NCBI RefSeq assembly: GCF_039539525.1
Contig: NZ_BAABDH010000021.1
Location: 1 to 64,000 of the forward strand
Length of the DNA stretch: 64,000 bases
DNA from: Hymenobacter algoricola
GTDB taxonomy: Bacteria; Bacteroidota; Bacteroidia; Cytophagales; Hymenobacteraceae
Direction: 5' to 3'
Below the pieces are notes generated by a model, which did not search any database, was not told the DNA's origin, and saw nothing but the letters and a program-made list of their open reading frames with translations. Positions 23,098 to 31,132 of this stretch are shown here, in pieces. The position numbers and the translations under genes were made by a program. The stretch's first letter is position 1; every line of letters begins with the position of its first letter.

Positions 23098-23580
23098 ATG
23101 CTCAAGCACTTGCTGCCGATCCTGATTCTGCTAGCCAGGGCGGCCCCCGCGACCCGGGCCCAAACCAGCTGCGCCCTGCCCGTGCTCAAGGTGGTGCTCA
23201 AAAGCGGGGAAGTAACGGCCGCGGGCGCCCCCTGGAACCCGCTGGTTACCCTGCGCGTGGGTTCCGCGGCCGACTGCCCGGAGCCGGTGCGCTACCGGTT
23301 TAAAGACGCCCAGGTGAGCCTGATCCGCAACGGCCGCCCCGTGCTGCCGACCCTGCTCATCAGCCAGCCCTGGGCCGACCTGAGCGTCTTTACCAGCAGC
23401 TGCCGGCCCTGCGACCATCTGTACGTCCTCATTCCCTTCCAGAACCTGATCGTAGTGGACGCCGCCGGCAACCAGCGGCCCTACGGGAAACCGAAGGCAA
23501 AAACCGGTGCCGAGAAACTCGATATCACCACCGACGAGTTCAAAGGCGTCGTCTTTAAGTGGCTGTTAACCCGGCAATAG
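23098..23580 (+). CDS. Secreted hypothetical protein
   Basis: 160 residues from ATG 23098 (MLKHLLPILILLARAAPATRAQ), a signal peptide probably cut after RAQ. Cysteines at CALPVLKV, DCPEPV and CRPCDHLY suggest disulfides in the periplasm. It is beta-rich (KVVLKSGEVTAAG, VSLIRNGRPVLPTLLISQPW) with an FKWLLTRQ end. No family recognised. A terminator follows at 23597. Confidence 0.7.
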   Translation: MLKHLLPILILLARAAPATRAQTSCALPVLKVVLKSGEVTAAGAPWNPLVTLRVGSAADCPEPVRYRFKDAQVSLIRNGRPVLPTLLISQPWADLSVFTSSCRPCDHLYVLIPFQNLIVVDAAGNQRPYGKPKAKTGAEKLDITTDEFKGVVFKWLLTRQ

Positions 23581-23596
23581 CCCGGCGTAATATGCA

Positions 23597-23635
23597 GGAA
23601 AAGGCCTGTCGATAACGTATCGGCAGGCCTTTTCC
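23597..23635. terminator. Bidirectional terminator between convergent genes
   Basis: GGAAAAGGCCTG at 23597-23608 pairs with CAGGCCTTTTCC at 23624-23635, with further pairing (TCGATA / TATCGG) inside. It separates the rightward secreted protein from the leftward NmrA gene. Confidence 0.8.
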
Positions 23636-23658
23636 GGTCTGATTGTTCGGCCCCTGCG

Positions 23659-24612
23659 CTACTTGCTCCCGGCCAGCACATCCCGCACCTTGGTCCAGCG
23701 GATGTCGGGGTAGCGGCCGTTGTCGAGGGGCTCGGCCAGCTTAGCCTGTCCGCTGAGCATGTTGTGCAGGTACTGCATGCCCTGCCAGGGCGGAAACACG
23801 TCGTCTTGGGCGGGCATCAGCGTCTTGGTTACCTTGATCATGGTGCCCAGAAATCCCAGGCTGCCGGCCCGCAACAGCTTGAACTCCCGGCCCGTGGCGG
23901 CCGTGGCGGTGGCCCGCAGGTCGCGGGGGCTGGCCACTTCGCCGGCCACGCGCAGGTAGCGGGGCGTGGTAGCATCGAGGGCGGCGGCGGCGGTGAACTC
24001 GGCGGTATTTACCATCGTGGTGAAGTCCAGGGGCTGGTCGGCGTCGCCCCAGTAGAGCACCCGCTTCGGGCCCGCCAGCACCACCGGGGCCTGCCCCGTG
24101 AGCAGGTCGGCAAACATGCCGTTGAGGATGGAAGTGGCCTGGATGGGGGCTTTATCAACCCGGCGCATAAACTCCCGGCGCAGGTCGAAGTTGCGGTTGG
24201 AGCCCTCGGGCAGGCGGGTGAAGTCGGCGGAGTAGTCGGAGGGAATGAAGCGCGGCACGCCGGCGGCCACGGCGGCTTCCAGCAGCTGCGTCTGGGCCTC
24301 CACGATTACCTCCCGCAGCCCCGATAGGGCCGACACCACGCAGGTGGCACCGGTGCAGGCCCGGGTCAGCGCCGCGGCGTCAGTATAGTCAACGGCCAGC
24401 ACTTCCACGCCCTGCAGCCGCAGCGACTCGGCTTCGGCCTTGGGGCTGGCGGCCGGGCGCACCAGGGCCCGCACGGTGGCGCCCCGCTGCCGGAGCTGGT
24501 GGGCAATGAGCAGACCCAGAGCCCCCGTGGCGCCGGCCAGTACGATGAGGGCCGGGGCGGCCGCCGGCGGGGTAACAGGAGCGGAGTGCGGGCCGGTGGG
24601 TTGCGGAGCCAT
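23659..24612 (-). CDS. NmrA-like NAD(P)-binding protein
   Basis: 317 residues. A Pro/Ala-rich start leads into the Rossmann motif LAGATGALGLLIAHQLRQRGATVRAL (GxxGxxG), then ARPAASPKAEAESLRLQGVEV and the PSDYSADFTRLPEGSN segment. This is the atypical SDR group of NmrA and isoflavone-reductase-like proteins, which act as redox sensors or reductases. No catalytic YxxxK is seen in the classical place. Substrate unknown. Confidence 0.85.
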   Translation of the reverse strand: MAPQPTGPHSAPVTPPAAAPALIVLAGATGALGLLIAHQLRQRGATVRALVRPAASPKAEAESLRLQGVEVLAVDYTDAAALTRACTGATCVVSALSGLREVIVEAQTQLLEAAVAAGVPRFIPSDYSADFTRLPEGSNRNFDLRREFMRRVDKAPIQATSILNGMFADLLTGQAPVVLAGPKRVLYWGDADQPLDFTTMVNTAEFTAAAALDATTPRYLRVAGEVASPRDLRATATAATGREFKLLRAGSLGFLGTMIKVTKTLMPAQDDVFPPWQGMQYLHNMLSGQAKLAEPLDNGRYPDIRWTKVRDVLAGSK

Positions 24613-25055
24613 AAGTCGATAGTGAGAAATGCTGAAGCAGCCGGCCCGGGCGGGCAGTGGTGGTGGGGCGGCCGCGGATGGTGCTGGGCAGTAATACCGC
24701 TCCGTTCCGGGGAATGTTATGCGGGGCCGGTAATACAGCCGTACCCGGGGCGGCGCGGGCGGCAGGCAATGCCGGGCCGAACTATTCCATCTGTGTTAGT
24801 ACGACGCCATTACCGCCCCGTACCCCGCTTTACTGCAAGCTTTACTGCAAGCTTTATTCATGCGCATAATTATTTGCCGGGCTCGCGCTGGCTTACGCCG
24901 TCTGAGCCCGGTTGCTCCGGTGCAGGCAAGCAGCGGCAAGCCCTGCCGCTGGGTGGGGGAGGGCAGAAGTAGGGTGGCGCGGGGGCGGGAGTCTAACCCA
25001 ACTGTAGATTTCTGCGTTGGGGCTGCATCTCCTCCTTTATCCCTTGTCCTTTGCC
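24613..25055. other. Intergenic region with a short direct repeat, no gene seen
   Basis: 443 bp between divergent NmrA and PAP2 genes. TTTACTGCAAGC occurs twice in tandem at 24829-24852. Open frames present on both strands give unstructured Arg/Ala/Gly-rich translations. The region holds both promoters, but no clean TAnnTTTG box was found. Confidence 0.45.
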
Positions 25056-25889
25056 ATGAAGTCACTCCTTTCTCTCTGCCTGTCGGGTGTCCTGCTGCTG
25101 GGGGCCGGCCCGGCGGCCACGGCCCAGCGGGCTACCGCTTCGCCCTACCACACCCGTTTCGCCGTCGATGGCCCCATTATCCTGGGGCTGGGGGCCATCA
25201 ATGCCACCGGGCTGTACCTGGTGCAGCAGAAGAGCGGCCTGTCCGAAGCGGAGTCGGCTGCCCTCGACAGGAATGACATTCCCAAATTCGACCGGTTTGC
25301 GGCCGGCCGCTACAGCGACCGGGCCCAGCTGGTGAGCGACATTACCTGCTACGGCTCCCTGGTGGTGGCGCCGGGCCTGCTGGCGCTGAACCCGGGGGTG
25401 CGCGGCAAATACGGGCAGGTGCTGGGCCTGTACGTGGAAACGATGGCCATTACCGCCGCCCTGTTTACCATGACGGTAGGCACCGTGTATCGCTACCGCC
25501 CTTTCCTCTACGGGCCGGAAGGAGGCACCAAGCGCACCAGCAAGATTTCCACCAACTCCTTTTTCGCCGGTCATACCGGTCACACGGCCACGGCCACGTT
25601 CTTTGCCGCCAAGGTGTTCCACGATTTCAACCCTGACTCGCCGGCCCAGCCGTTCGTGTGGGGGGCCGCGGCGCTGGTGCCGGCCGTGGTGGCGTATTCG
25701 CGCATGGAGGCCGGCAAGCACTTTCTCTCCGACAACATCGTGGGCTACGCCATCGGGGCTACGGCCGGCATCGTGGTGCCCCAGCTGCACAAGTCGGCGC
25801 GCCGCACTGGCTACTCCTTTACCCCGATTCAGGGCCTGAACGTGAACGGCCATTCCTACGGCGGCCTGCTGCTGGCCAAGCAGCTGTAG
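25056..25889 (+). CDS. PAP2-family membrane-associated phosphatase
   Basis: 277 residues from ATG 25056 (MKSLLSLCLSGVLLLGAG), with a signal peptide. The three acid-phosphatase signatures are present: VYRYRPFLYG (RP motif), FAGHTGHTA (in place of PSGH) and YSRMEAGKHFLSDNIVG (SRxxxxxHxxxD). Likely dephosphorylates lipid phosphates or undecaprenyl pyrophosphate on the periplasmic side. The C-terminal beta segment (SFTPIQGLNVNGHSYGG) may sit in or near the outer membrane. Confidence 0.88.
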   Translation: MKSLLSLCLSGVLLLGAGPAATAQRATASPYHTRFAVDGPIILGLGAINATGLYLVQQKSGLSEAESAALDRNDIPKFDRFAAGRYSDRAQLVSDITCYGSLVVAPGLLALNPGVRGKYGQVLGLYVETMAITAALFTMTVGTVYRYRPFLYGPEGGTKRTSKISTNSFFAGHTGHTATATFFAAKVFHDFNPDSPAQPFVWGAAALVPAVVAYSRMEAGKHFLSDNIVGYAIGATAGIVVPQLHKSARRTGYSFTPIQGLNVNGHSYGGLLLAKQL

Positions 25890-25953
25890 CCCGGGCGGGT
25901 AGCCTCGTAACCAGGTGAAGCCACGGAGTCGGCCCAGTTGCCTTGCTTTGTCT

Positions 25954-26880
25954 ATGCAAGCTGCTTCCACCGTCTTTCTGGTTCGCCCCGCCCGCTTCGG
26001 CTTTAATGCGGACACGGCCCCGTCCAACCATTTCCAGCAGGCCATTGCCGGCCTCGACGAAGCCGCCGGGCAGGCCCGCGCCTTTGCCGAGTTCGACGCC
26101 GTGGTGGCCACGCTCCGGGGCCGGGGCGTGCGGGTGCTGGTATTCGACGACACGCCCGCGCCGGCCAAGCCCGACGCCGTGTTTCCCAACAACTGGCTTA
26201 CCCTGCACCCCGACGGCCGCGTGCTGCTGTACCCGATGTGCGCCCCGAACCGCCGCCCCGAGCGCCGCCCCGACATTCTGGCCGCGCTGGGCCGGGAGTT
26301 TGTCCTCCGCGAGGTCGTCGACTTATCCGGCTACGAGCAGCAGGACCGGTTTCTGGAGGGTACCGGCAGCATCATCTTCGACCATGAGCACCGCGTGGCC
26401 TACGCGGCCCTTTCGGCCCGTACCGATGCCGGCCTGTTTGCCGAGGTGGCCGGGCAGCTGGGCTACCGGCCCGTGGCGTTTCGGGCGCACGACGCCGCGG
26501 GCCACGAAATCTACCATACCAACGTGATGATGTGCGTGGGGGCCGGGTTTGCCGTGGTCTGCCTGGCCAGCATCGGTGCCGCGGCCGAGCGGGCAGCGGT
26601 GGCGGCCGCCCTGACGGGTACGGGCCACGAGCTGGTCGACATCACCCTGGCGCAGGTGGCGCACTTTGCCGGCAATATGCTCACGCTGCGGCCTGCCGCC
26701 GGCCCCGGGCCGCTGCTGGCGCTGTCGCAAAGCGCCTTCGACGCGCTGACCGCCGGGCAGCGCCGGCGCCTGGGCTGCCACGCCGAGCTGCTGCCCCTGT
26801 CCATCCCAACCATCGAAACCATCGGGGGCGGCAGCGCGCGGTGCATGCTGGCGGAGGTGTTTTTGCCGGCCCGGCAGTAG
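25954..26880 (+). CDS. ctlX: Citrulline utilization hydrolase CtlX-type (amidinotransferase fold)
   Basis: 308 residues from ATG 25954 (MQAASTVFLVRPARFGFN). The beta/alpha-propeller guanidine-modifying motifs appear in order: PDAVFPNNWLTLH (Asp), EGTGSIIFDHEHRVAY (Glu), EIYHTNVMMCVGAG (His) and GGGSARCMLAEVFLP (catalytic Cys near the C-terminus). CtlX-type proteins hydrolyse citrulline or arginine; the exact substrate is inferred from family. TTGCTTTG 6 bp before the ATG hints at a leaderless mRNA. Confidence 0.85.
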   Translation: MQAASTVFLVRPARFGFNADTAPSNHFQQAIAGLDEAAGQARAFAEFDAVVATLRGRGVRVLVFDDTPAPAKPDAVFPNNWLTLHPDGRVLLYPMCAPNRRPERRPDILAALGREFVLREVVDLSGYEQQDRFLEGTGSIIFDHEHRVAYAALSARTDAGLFAEVAGQLGYRPVAFRAHDAAGHEIYHTNVMMCVGAGFAVVCLASIGAAAERAAVAAALTGTGHELVDITLAQVAHFAGNMLTLRPAAGPGPLLALSQSAFDALTAGQRRRLGCHAELLPLSIPTIETIGGGSARCMLAEVFLPARQ

Positions 26881-27041
26881 GCTGTCTTCAGCAAAGCAAC
26901 TGTGGCGGGCGTACCGGCCGCACAACCTGGCTCCGCTTGCTTGCCACCGCCGGAAAGGCTATCTTCCGGATAAGAGGAAGAAAGCCCCGTAGCAAAGCGG
27001 GAAACGGGGCAGCCCGTGGAACCGGCAAACGCCTGTAGCTT

Positions 27042-27470
27042 ATGCACCATATCGTCTACCAGAGCTGTGCCGTGGGGCACCCTTCCCTGGCCGAGCTGCG
27101 GCAGCTGCTGCGGCAGGCCCGCGCCAACAACGACCAGCTGGGAATCACCGGGCTGCTGCTCTACGGCAACGACAGCTTTCTGCAGGTACTGGAGGGCGAG
27201 GCCGCCGTGGTGCAGAACCTCTACGCCCGCATCCGCGCCGACTACCGGCACGCGCAGGTGGTTACGCTGGCGGATGGCGGCATTGCGGACCGCATCTTTC
27301 CCAACTGGTCCATGGGCTTTCAGGGGCTGTCGGCGGCTGATTTCGTTCGGCTGACGGGCTACATCAACCCCCACCGCACCCACTTTCTGGATGCCCATCT
27401 GCCCGCCATTGAGGAGGGTATGCTCTGCCTGCTCAAGTCGTTTGTGGTCGACAACGGCGCCCGGCTGTAA
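27042..27470 (+). CDS. BLUF-domain blue-light photoreceptor (single domain)
   Basis: 142 residues. All flavin-switch residues line up at AppA spacing: Tyr6 (IVYQS), Asn30 (ARANN), Gln48 (FLQVLEG), Trp89 and Met91 (NWSMGF). BLUF domains bind FAD and rearrange a Tyr-Gln hydrogen bond under blue light. After ~95 residues only a short helical cap follows, with no EAL, GGDEF or other output domain, so it probably signals by binding a partner. No partner is identifiable next door (CtlX, GNAT). TATCTTCC at 26958-26965 is a possible promoter box. Confidence 0.9.
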   Translation: MHHIVYQSCAVGHPSLAELRQLLRQARANNDQLGITGLLLYGNDSFLQVLEGEAAVVQNLYARIRADYRHAQVVTLADGGIADRIFPNWSMGFQGLSAADFVRLTGYINPHRTHFLDAHLPAIEEGMLCLLKSFVVDNGARL

Positions 27471-27474
27471 AGGG

Positions 27475-28014
27475 CTAGCGGGCAGAGCGGGCGCGCCACT
27501 CGTGCTCCAGCATGCTCATCTCCACCAGGCTCCAGTACGCGCCGTCGTAGTTGAGAATGTCGCGGGAGGTGCCTTCCACGGTCAGGCCGCTTTTCTGGTA
27601 GCAGCGGATGGCCGCTTCATTGGACGAGTACACGCCCAGCTCGATGCGGTGCAGCCCCAGCTGCTCGAAGCCGATTTTGAGCACCTCCGTCACCATGGCC
27701 TGCCCGATGCCGCGGCCCCGGGTGCCCGTGTCGCCGACCAGCACCCGGCTGATGCGGGCCGAGCGGTTTTTGCGGCTCAGCCCGCCCAGGGAAATATGGC
27801 CCAGCGTGGCGCCCGACGCGGTATCCACGGCCTTGTAGATGAAAGCGTCGGAAGCGGCCAGGTCGTTGGTGTCCTCGACGTACCAGGCCAGCTTGTCGGC
27901 GGTGAGCGGAAAGCTGAACATGGCGCCCGACCAGTTCATAAGCAGGTACTCGTCGTGAATCCAGGTAATGAGCTGCGAAAAATCAGCAGGGGTGAAGTAC
28001 TCCAGTTTTATCAT
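27475..28014 (-). CDS. GNAT N-acetyltransferase
   Basis: 179 residues (MIKLEYFTPADFSQLITWI). Acetyl-CoA binding motif VGDTGTRGRGIGQAMVTEVLK at about 100-120 (RGRGIG = Q/RxxGxG/A), followed by LGLHRIELGVYSSNEAAIRCYQKSGLTVEG, the standard GNAT tail. Converges on the BLUF gene with only 4 bp between the stops. Substrate unknown. Confidence 0.87.
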   Translation of the reverse strand: MIKLEYFTPADFSQLITWIHDEYLLMNWSGAMFSFPLTADKLAWYVEDTNDLAASDAFIYKAVDTASGATLGHISLGGLSRKNRSARISRVLVGDTGTRGRGIGQAMVTEVLKIGFEQLGLHRIELGVYSSNEAAIRCYQKSGLTVEGTSRDILNYDGAYWSLVEMSMLEHEWRARSAR

Positions 28015-28204
28015 AGAAAGGGCAAAAGCTAACAGTGCTTATCAAGGCAACTGCGGCGTTGCCCATCTGGTTCCGGACCCGTAAAGGTAAGGCTTTTGCG
28101 CCGCTACGGAGGAGCTTTTTGCAGCCGTTTTGTGGGCCGCGCCGCCAATAAACTCGGGCCTGGCAGGGTAACAGAAACTTCGGATTCTACTTTGCCCCCA
28201 GCCA

Positions 28205-28504
28205 ATGAGTCCTGCCGCAGATACTGTTTTGATTACCGGCGGCGGTTTGGCCCCGGCCGAGCGGTTTGTGCCGGCCGGCAGCACCATTAGCATCGTGGGT
28301 CGCCGCGCCGATAAGCTGACCGGGGCCCAGCGCAAAGTGCCCGCCCTGCCCGCCTCCGGGGTTCCCGGCGGGTCTTTGGCCGCCGCTACGGTGGCCCGGC
28401 TGGTGGCCGGCGAGCAGTACGTGGGCTACGGCACGCCGGAGGAGCGGCGGCTGGCTTCCCGGGCCGAAAACGACGCCTGGTTTGCCCAGCGGAACAACCG
28501 CTAG
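28205..28504 (+). CDS. Small hypothetical protein
   Basis: 99 residues (MSPAADTVLITGGGLAPAERF). A short glycine-rich segment near the start resembles a mononucleotide loop but nothing more. The C-terminus is charged (YGTPEERRLASRAENDAW). A TACTTTGC box ends about 11 bp before the ATG. Its stop shares a CTAG palindrome with the stop of the convergent pseudogene, so the two ends overlap by 2 bp. No homologue recalled. Confidence 0.5.
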   Translation: MSPAADTVLITGGGLAPAERFVPAGSTISIVGRRADKLTGAQRKVPALPASGVPGGSLAAATVARLVAGEQYVGYGTPEERRLASRAENDAWFAQRNNR

Positions 28505-29022
28505 CCGCCGAAGCCGAACGTTGCCAGCGCTTCCCAGGGCCCGCCGCGGTAGGCCCACAGCTGCAGCCCCGTCCCGACGGCCTCGAACGGGGTGAACTCG
28601 GCGGTCAGCTGCTCATGCAAGGCCCGGGCGGCGGCGGGCGGCACCTTGTTCTGCACCGTCACGTGGGGGCGGCGGCGCTGCTGGTCCTGGGGGGTAAGCC
28701 GGGGCCACTACTGCGCCTGCAGCTCGCGGTGCAGCGCTTCCAGCGCGGCGCTTTCGAGGCGGTAGGCCACGCCCTGGCCCAGAAACTGCAGGCCACTGAC
28801 TTGCAGCGGCAGCGGCTTGCATGCCTGGCAATATTGCCGCAGCTGGGCCGTAATGCCGGCCTGCTCGGTGCCGGGCAGGTGGTGAAACAGCGTGAGGTGG
28901 GCGGCCAGGTAGTTGCGCTCCTTGGGAAAGTAGAGCTGCCGCCGCTCGTTGAAAAACGCGGCGGCCGCGTCGTCCAGCGCCAGGGTCAGAATAAGCGGCG
29001 CGGTGGTTTCGGGACTGGTCAT
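28501..29022 (-). pseudogene. 2'-5' RNA ligase-family gene split by an in-frame amber codon
   Basis: The frame from ATG 29022 holds the first HxT motif (AAHLTLFHHLPG), meets TAG at 28708-28710 after LHRELQAQ, and then continues open to 28501 with the second HxT (RPHVTVQNKV) and the family's C-terminal LWAYRGGPWE. Joined, the product is about 173 residues, the normal length, with no frameshift. Without readthrough only a 104-residue fragment lacking half the active site is made. The start directly follows the pncA stop, so it was the second gene of that operon. LigT/ThpR proteins are 2'-5' ligases or cyclic phosphodiesterases. Confidence 0.82.
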
Positions 29023-29640
29023 CTAGGCGGGGAGCAGCAGGTCGGTGCTCCGGATGAGGTGGCCGCCCTGGCTGACCAGCTGGGCCCGGGCCCGGGCCCA
29101 GCCTTCGGCACTGATGGCGCGGGTGGCATCCTCGAGCAGAAACGTGGCAAACCCTTCCTGCAGCGCGTCCTGGGCCGTAAAAAACACGCAGTAATCGGCG
29201 GCCAGGCCAGCCACGTACACCTGCGTGATGCCGCGGCCGCGCAGGTAGTCGGCCAGCCCGGTGGATTTCAGGTGGCCGTTGTCGTAAAACCCGCTGTAGC
29301 TGTCGATTTCCGGGTCGGTGCCCTTGCGGAAGATGGCCTCGATGCGGTGCTGGTCGAGGCCGGCGGCCAGCTCGGCGCCGGGCGTACCCTGCACGCAGTG
29401 GGTGGGCCAGAGCACCTGGGGCCGCCCGCCCAGCTCGGTGGTGTCGAACGGCTGCCGGCCCGGGTGGCTGGCGGCAAAGCTGCGGTGGGCCGCCGGGTGC
29501 CAGTCCTGGGTGGCCACGACCAGGTCGAAGTGCGACGGCAGGGCGTTGACCACGGCAATGATGGCGTCGCCATCGGCCACGGCCAGGCTGCCGCCGGGCA
29601 GAAAATCGTTTTGAATATCAATTACCAGCAGGGCCTTCAT
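29023..29640 (-). CDS. pncA: Nicotinamidase
   Basis: 205 residues from ATG 29640. Hydrolyses nicotinamide to nicotinate for NAD salvage; also a pyrazinamidase in other bacteria. Visible motifs: LLVIDIQNDFLPGG (catalytic Asp8), TQDWHPAAHRSFA (metal-binding D-x-H...H), FRKGTDPEIDSYSGF (Lys) and VAGLAADYCVFFTA (nucleophilic Cys). Cytoplasmic. The stop is followed immediately by the start of the broken RNA-ligase gene. Confidence 0.93.
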   Translation of the reverse strand: MKALLVIDIQNDFLPGGSLAVADGDAIIAVVNALPSHFDLVVATQDWHPAAHRSFAASHPGRQPFDTTELGGRPQVLWPTHCVQGTPGAELAAGLDQHRIEAIFRKGTDPEIDSYSGFYDNGHLKSTGLADYLRGRGITQVYVAGLAADYCVFFTAQDALQEGFATFLLEDATRAISAEGWARARAQLVSQGGHLIRSTDLLLPA

Positions 29641-29832
29641 AACCGGGGAAAGTGGGAGGGAAGAGGTACACGGCTGCCCGGCCGCCGGCGTAGGCAGCCG
29701 GTTCGGGGCCGCTGCCCGGCCGCCGGGGCCAGCAAACCGGAGCAAGCGGAAAAAACACGGGCGGGTTCTGGCTATATTTAAAGCCCTGAAAAATCCGGCC
29801 GCTTCGCCCGGCTCCCGTGAATCCGTCTTTTG

Positions 29833-31062
29833 ATGCAGCAACAAAGTAAGCAGGCAAACTTCTTTCCGCCGCCCCGGCCGGCCATGCGGCCGGGCAAATG
29901 GCGGGTGCTGCGGGCGGGTAAGCCAGGCTGGCTGATGCGTACGGTAGTGCTCCTGCTGCTGCTGGGCGCCGGGGTGCCGGCTCCCGCCCAGCCACCGATA
30001 CTGCAGACGCTGGAATTTCTGCGGAGCATCGGTCCGGCGGCAGCTCCGGCCCCGACCGGCCCGGCCCGCGTGGTGTTTGCCATCGGCAGCGTCGGCAAGG
30101 CCGGCCGCACCCGGCCCGGGGTGCGCGCCCGGCTGCAGCTGTCCGGCCCGGCCGATTCCGTGACCCTGCGCGTGGTAGCCAGCCATACCGGCCTGGGCAC
30201 CGCCACCGCTACCGTGGCGCGCCGTGCTGCCACGCACGGCGTGGAGCTGTATTTCCAGTCGGCCGCCGCCCCGGCCGTGGGGGGCGCCGACCTCACGCTG
30301 CGCTGGGAATACCGCGCTCCGGCCGGGAACTGGGTTAGTTTTGCCACCACCCGCCACCGGCTGTACTGGGTGCTCAGCGCCCCGGGCCTGCCCTGGGGCG
30401 GACCGCGGGAAGAAGAGCTGTGGGCGGCCACGCTGGCCGTCAGCTGCCGGGCCGCCGCCGGGGCCCGCACGCCCGAAGAAGCCGCCAGCGCCGTCACCCG
30501 CTTCGTGTACGGCAGCCGGGACGAGGCCAGCCAGCGCACCAAGTTTCAGTACAATCCCATGCTGCCCGATGCCAACCTCACCCACCTCGACGCGGCCGCC
30601 GGGCAGTACGTGGTCCGCACCGAGGACCTGCAGGCGCTGCTGGCCAGCCTGAACAACCCGGCCATGGCCCATCTGCAGCTCAACTGCTACGACGCGGCGG
30701 GCTGCGTGATGCTGCTCAGCAACGCCCTGGGCTGCCGGCTGCGGCGGGTGAAGGTGAACTCGGCCTACTACCTGGTCACCCGCAAGCTGATCCCGATGGG
30801 CTTCACCAAGCCCGCCAAAGCGGATTTTAGGGTGCATTGCGTGGCCTGGAGCGGCCCCCTCGACGAGCGGGGACTGGTGTACGACGCCTGCTTTGCCCTG
30901 CCGCCCGCGCCCGCCGCGGCCCCCGCTACTCCGCTGGCGGCCCTGCCCTTCGGCAGCAGCCAGCACCCGGGCTCCTACGCCGAGCGGGTGTTTACCAACA
31001 AGGAGGCCTTCTACCTTACGCCCCTGCCGGCCCTGGTTATCCGCCCGGCAGCGGTGCCCTAA
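29833..31062 (+). CDS. Secreted protein with transglutaminase-like Cys-His-Asp arrangement
   Basis: 409 residues from ATG 29833. A basic N-terminus precedes a hydrophobic segment (WLMRTVVLLLLLGAGVPAPAQ), so it is exported or anchored. Residues ~80-190 look like a beta domain. The second half reads LNCYDAAGCVMLLSNALGC, then FRVHCVAWSG, then LVYDACFAL: the spacing and order of Cys, His and Asp resemble a transglutaminase/papain-like core. That is inference; no family is recalled. TATATTTA at 29771-29778 is a possible -7 box. Confidence 0.65.
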   Translation: MQQQSKQANFFPPPRPAMRPGKWRVLRAGKPGWLMRTVVLLLLLGAGVPAPAQPPILQTLEFLRSIGPAAAPAPTGPARVVFAIGSVGKAGRTRPGVRARLQLSGPADSVTLRVVASHTGLGTATATVARRAATHGVELYFQSAAAPAVGGADLTLRWEYRAPAGNWVSFATTRHRLYWVLSAPGLPWGGPREEELWAATLAVSCRAAAGARTPEEAASAVTRFVYGSRDEASQRTKFQYNPMLPDANLTHLDAAAGQYVVRTEDLQALLASLNNPAMAHLQLNCYDAAGCVMLLSNALGCRLRRVKVNSAYYLVTRKLIPMGFTKPAKADFRVHCVAWSGPLDERGLVYDACFALPPAPAAAPATPLAALPFGSSQHPGSYAERVFTNKEAFYLTPLPALVIRPAAVP

Positions 31063-31132
31063 GCGTGGCTGGGGCGGCGCCGGAACAGTTTATTTTTTGC
31101 AGCTTCGCGCTCCACCTCTTCTTGCCTGCCCC

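Noticed and set aside
24499..24972. 157-residue frame between NmrA and PAP2
   Set aside because: Begins inside the antisense of NmrA, no motif, unstructured composition.
29023..30966. 647-residue minus frame containing the nicotinamidase
   Set aside because: Only the last 205 codons are PncA; the upstream part is antisense to the rightward gene at 29833.
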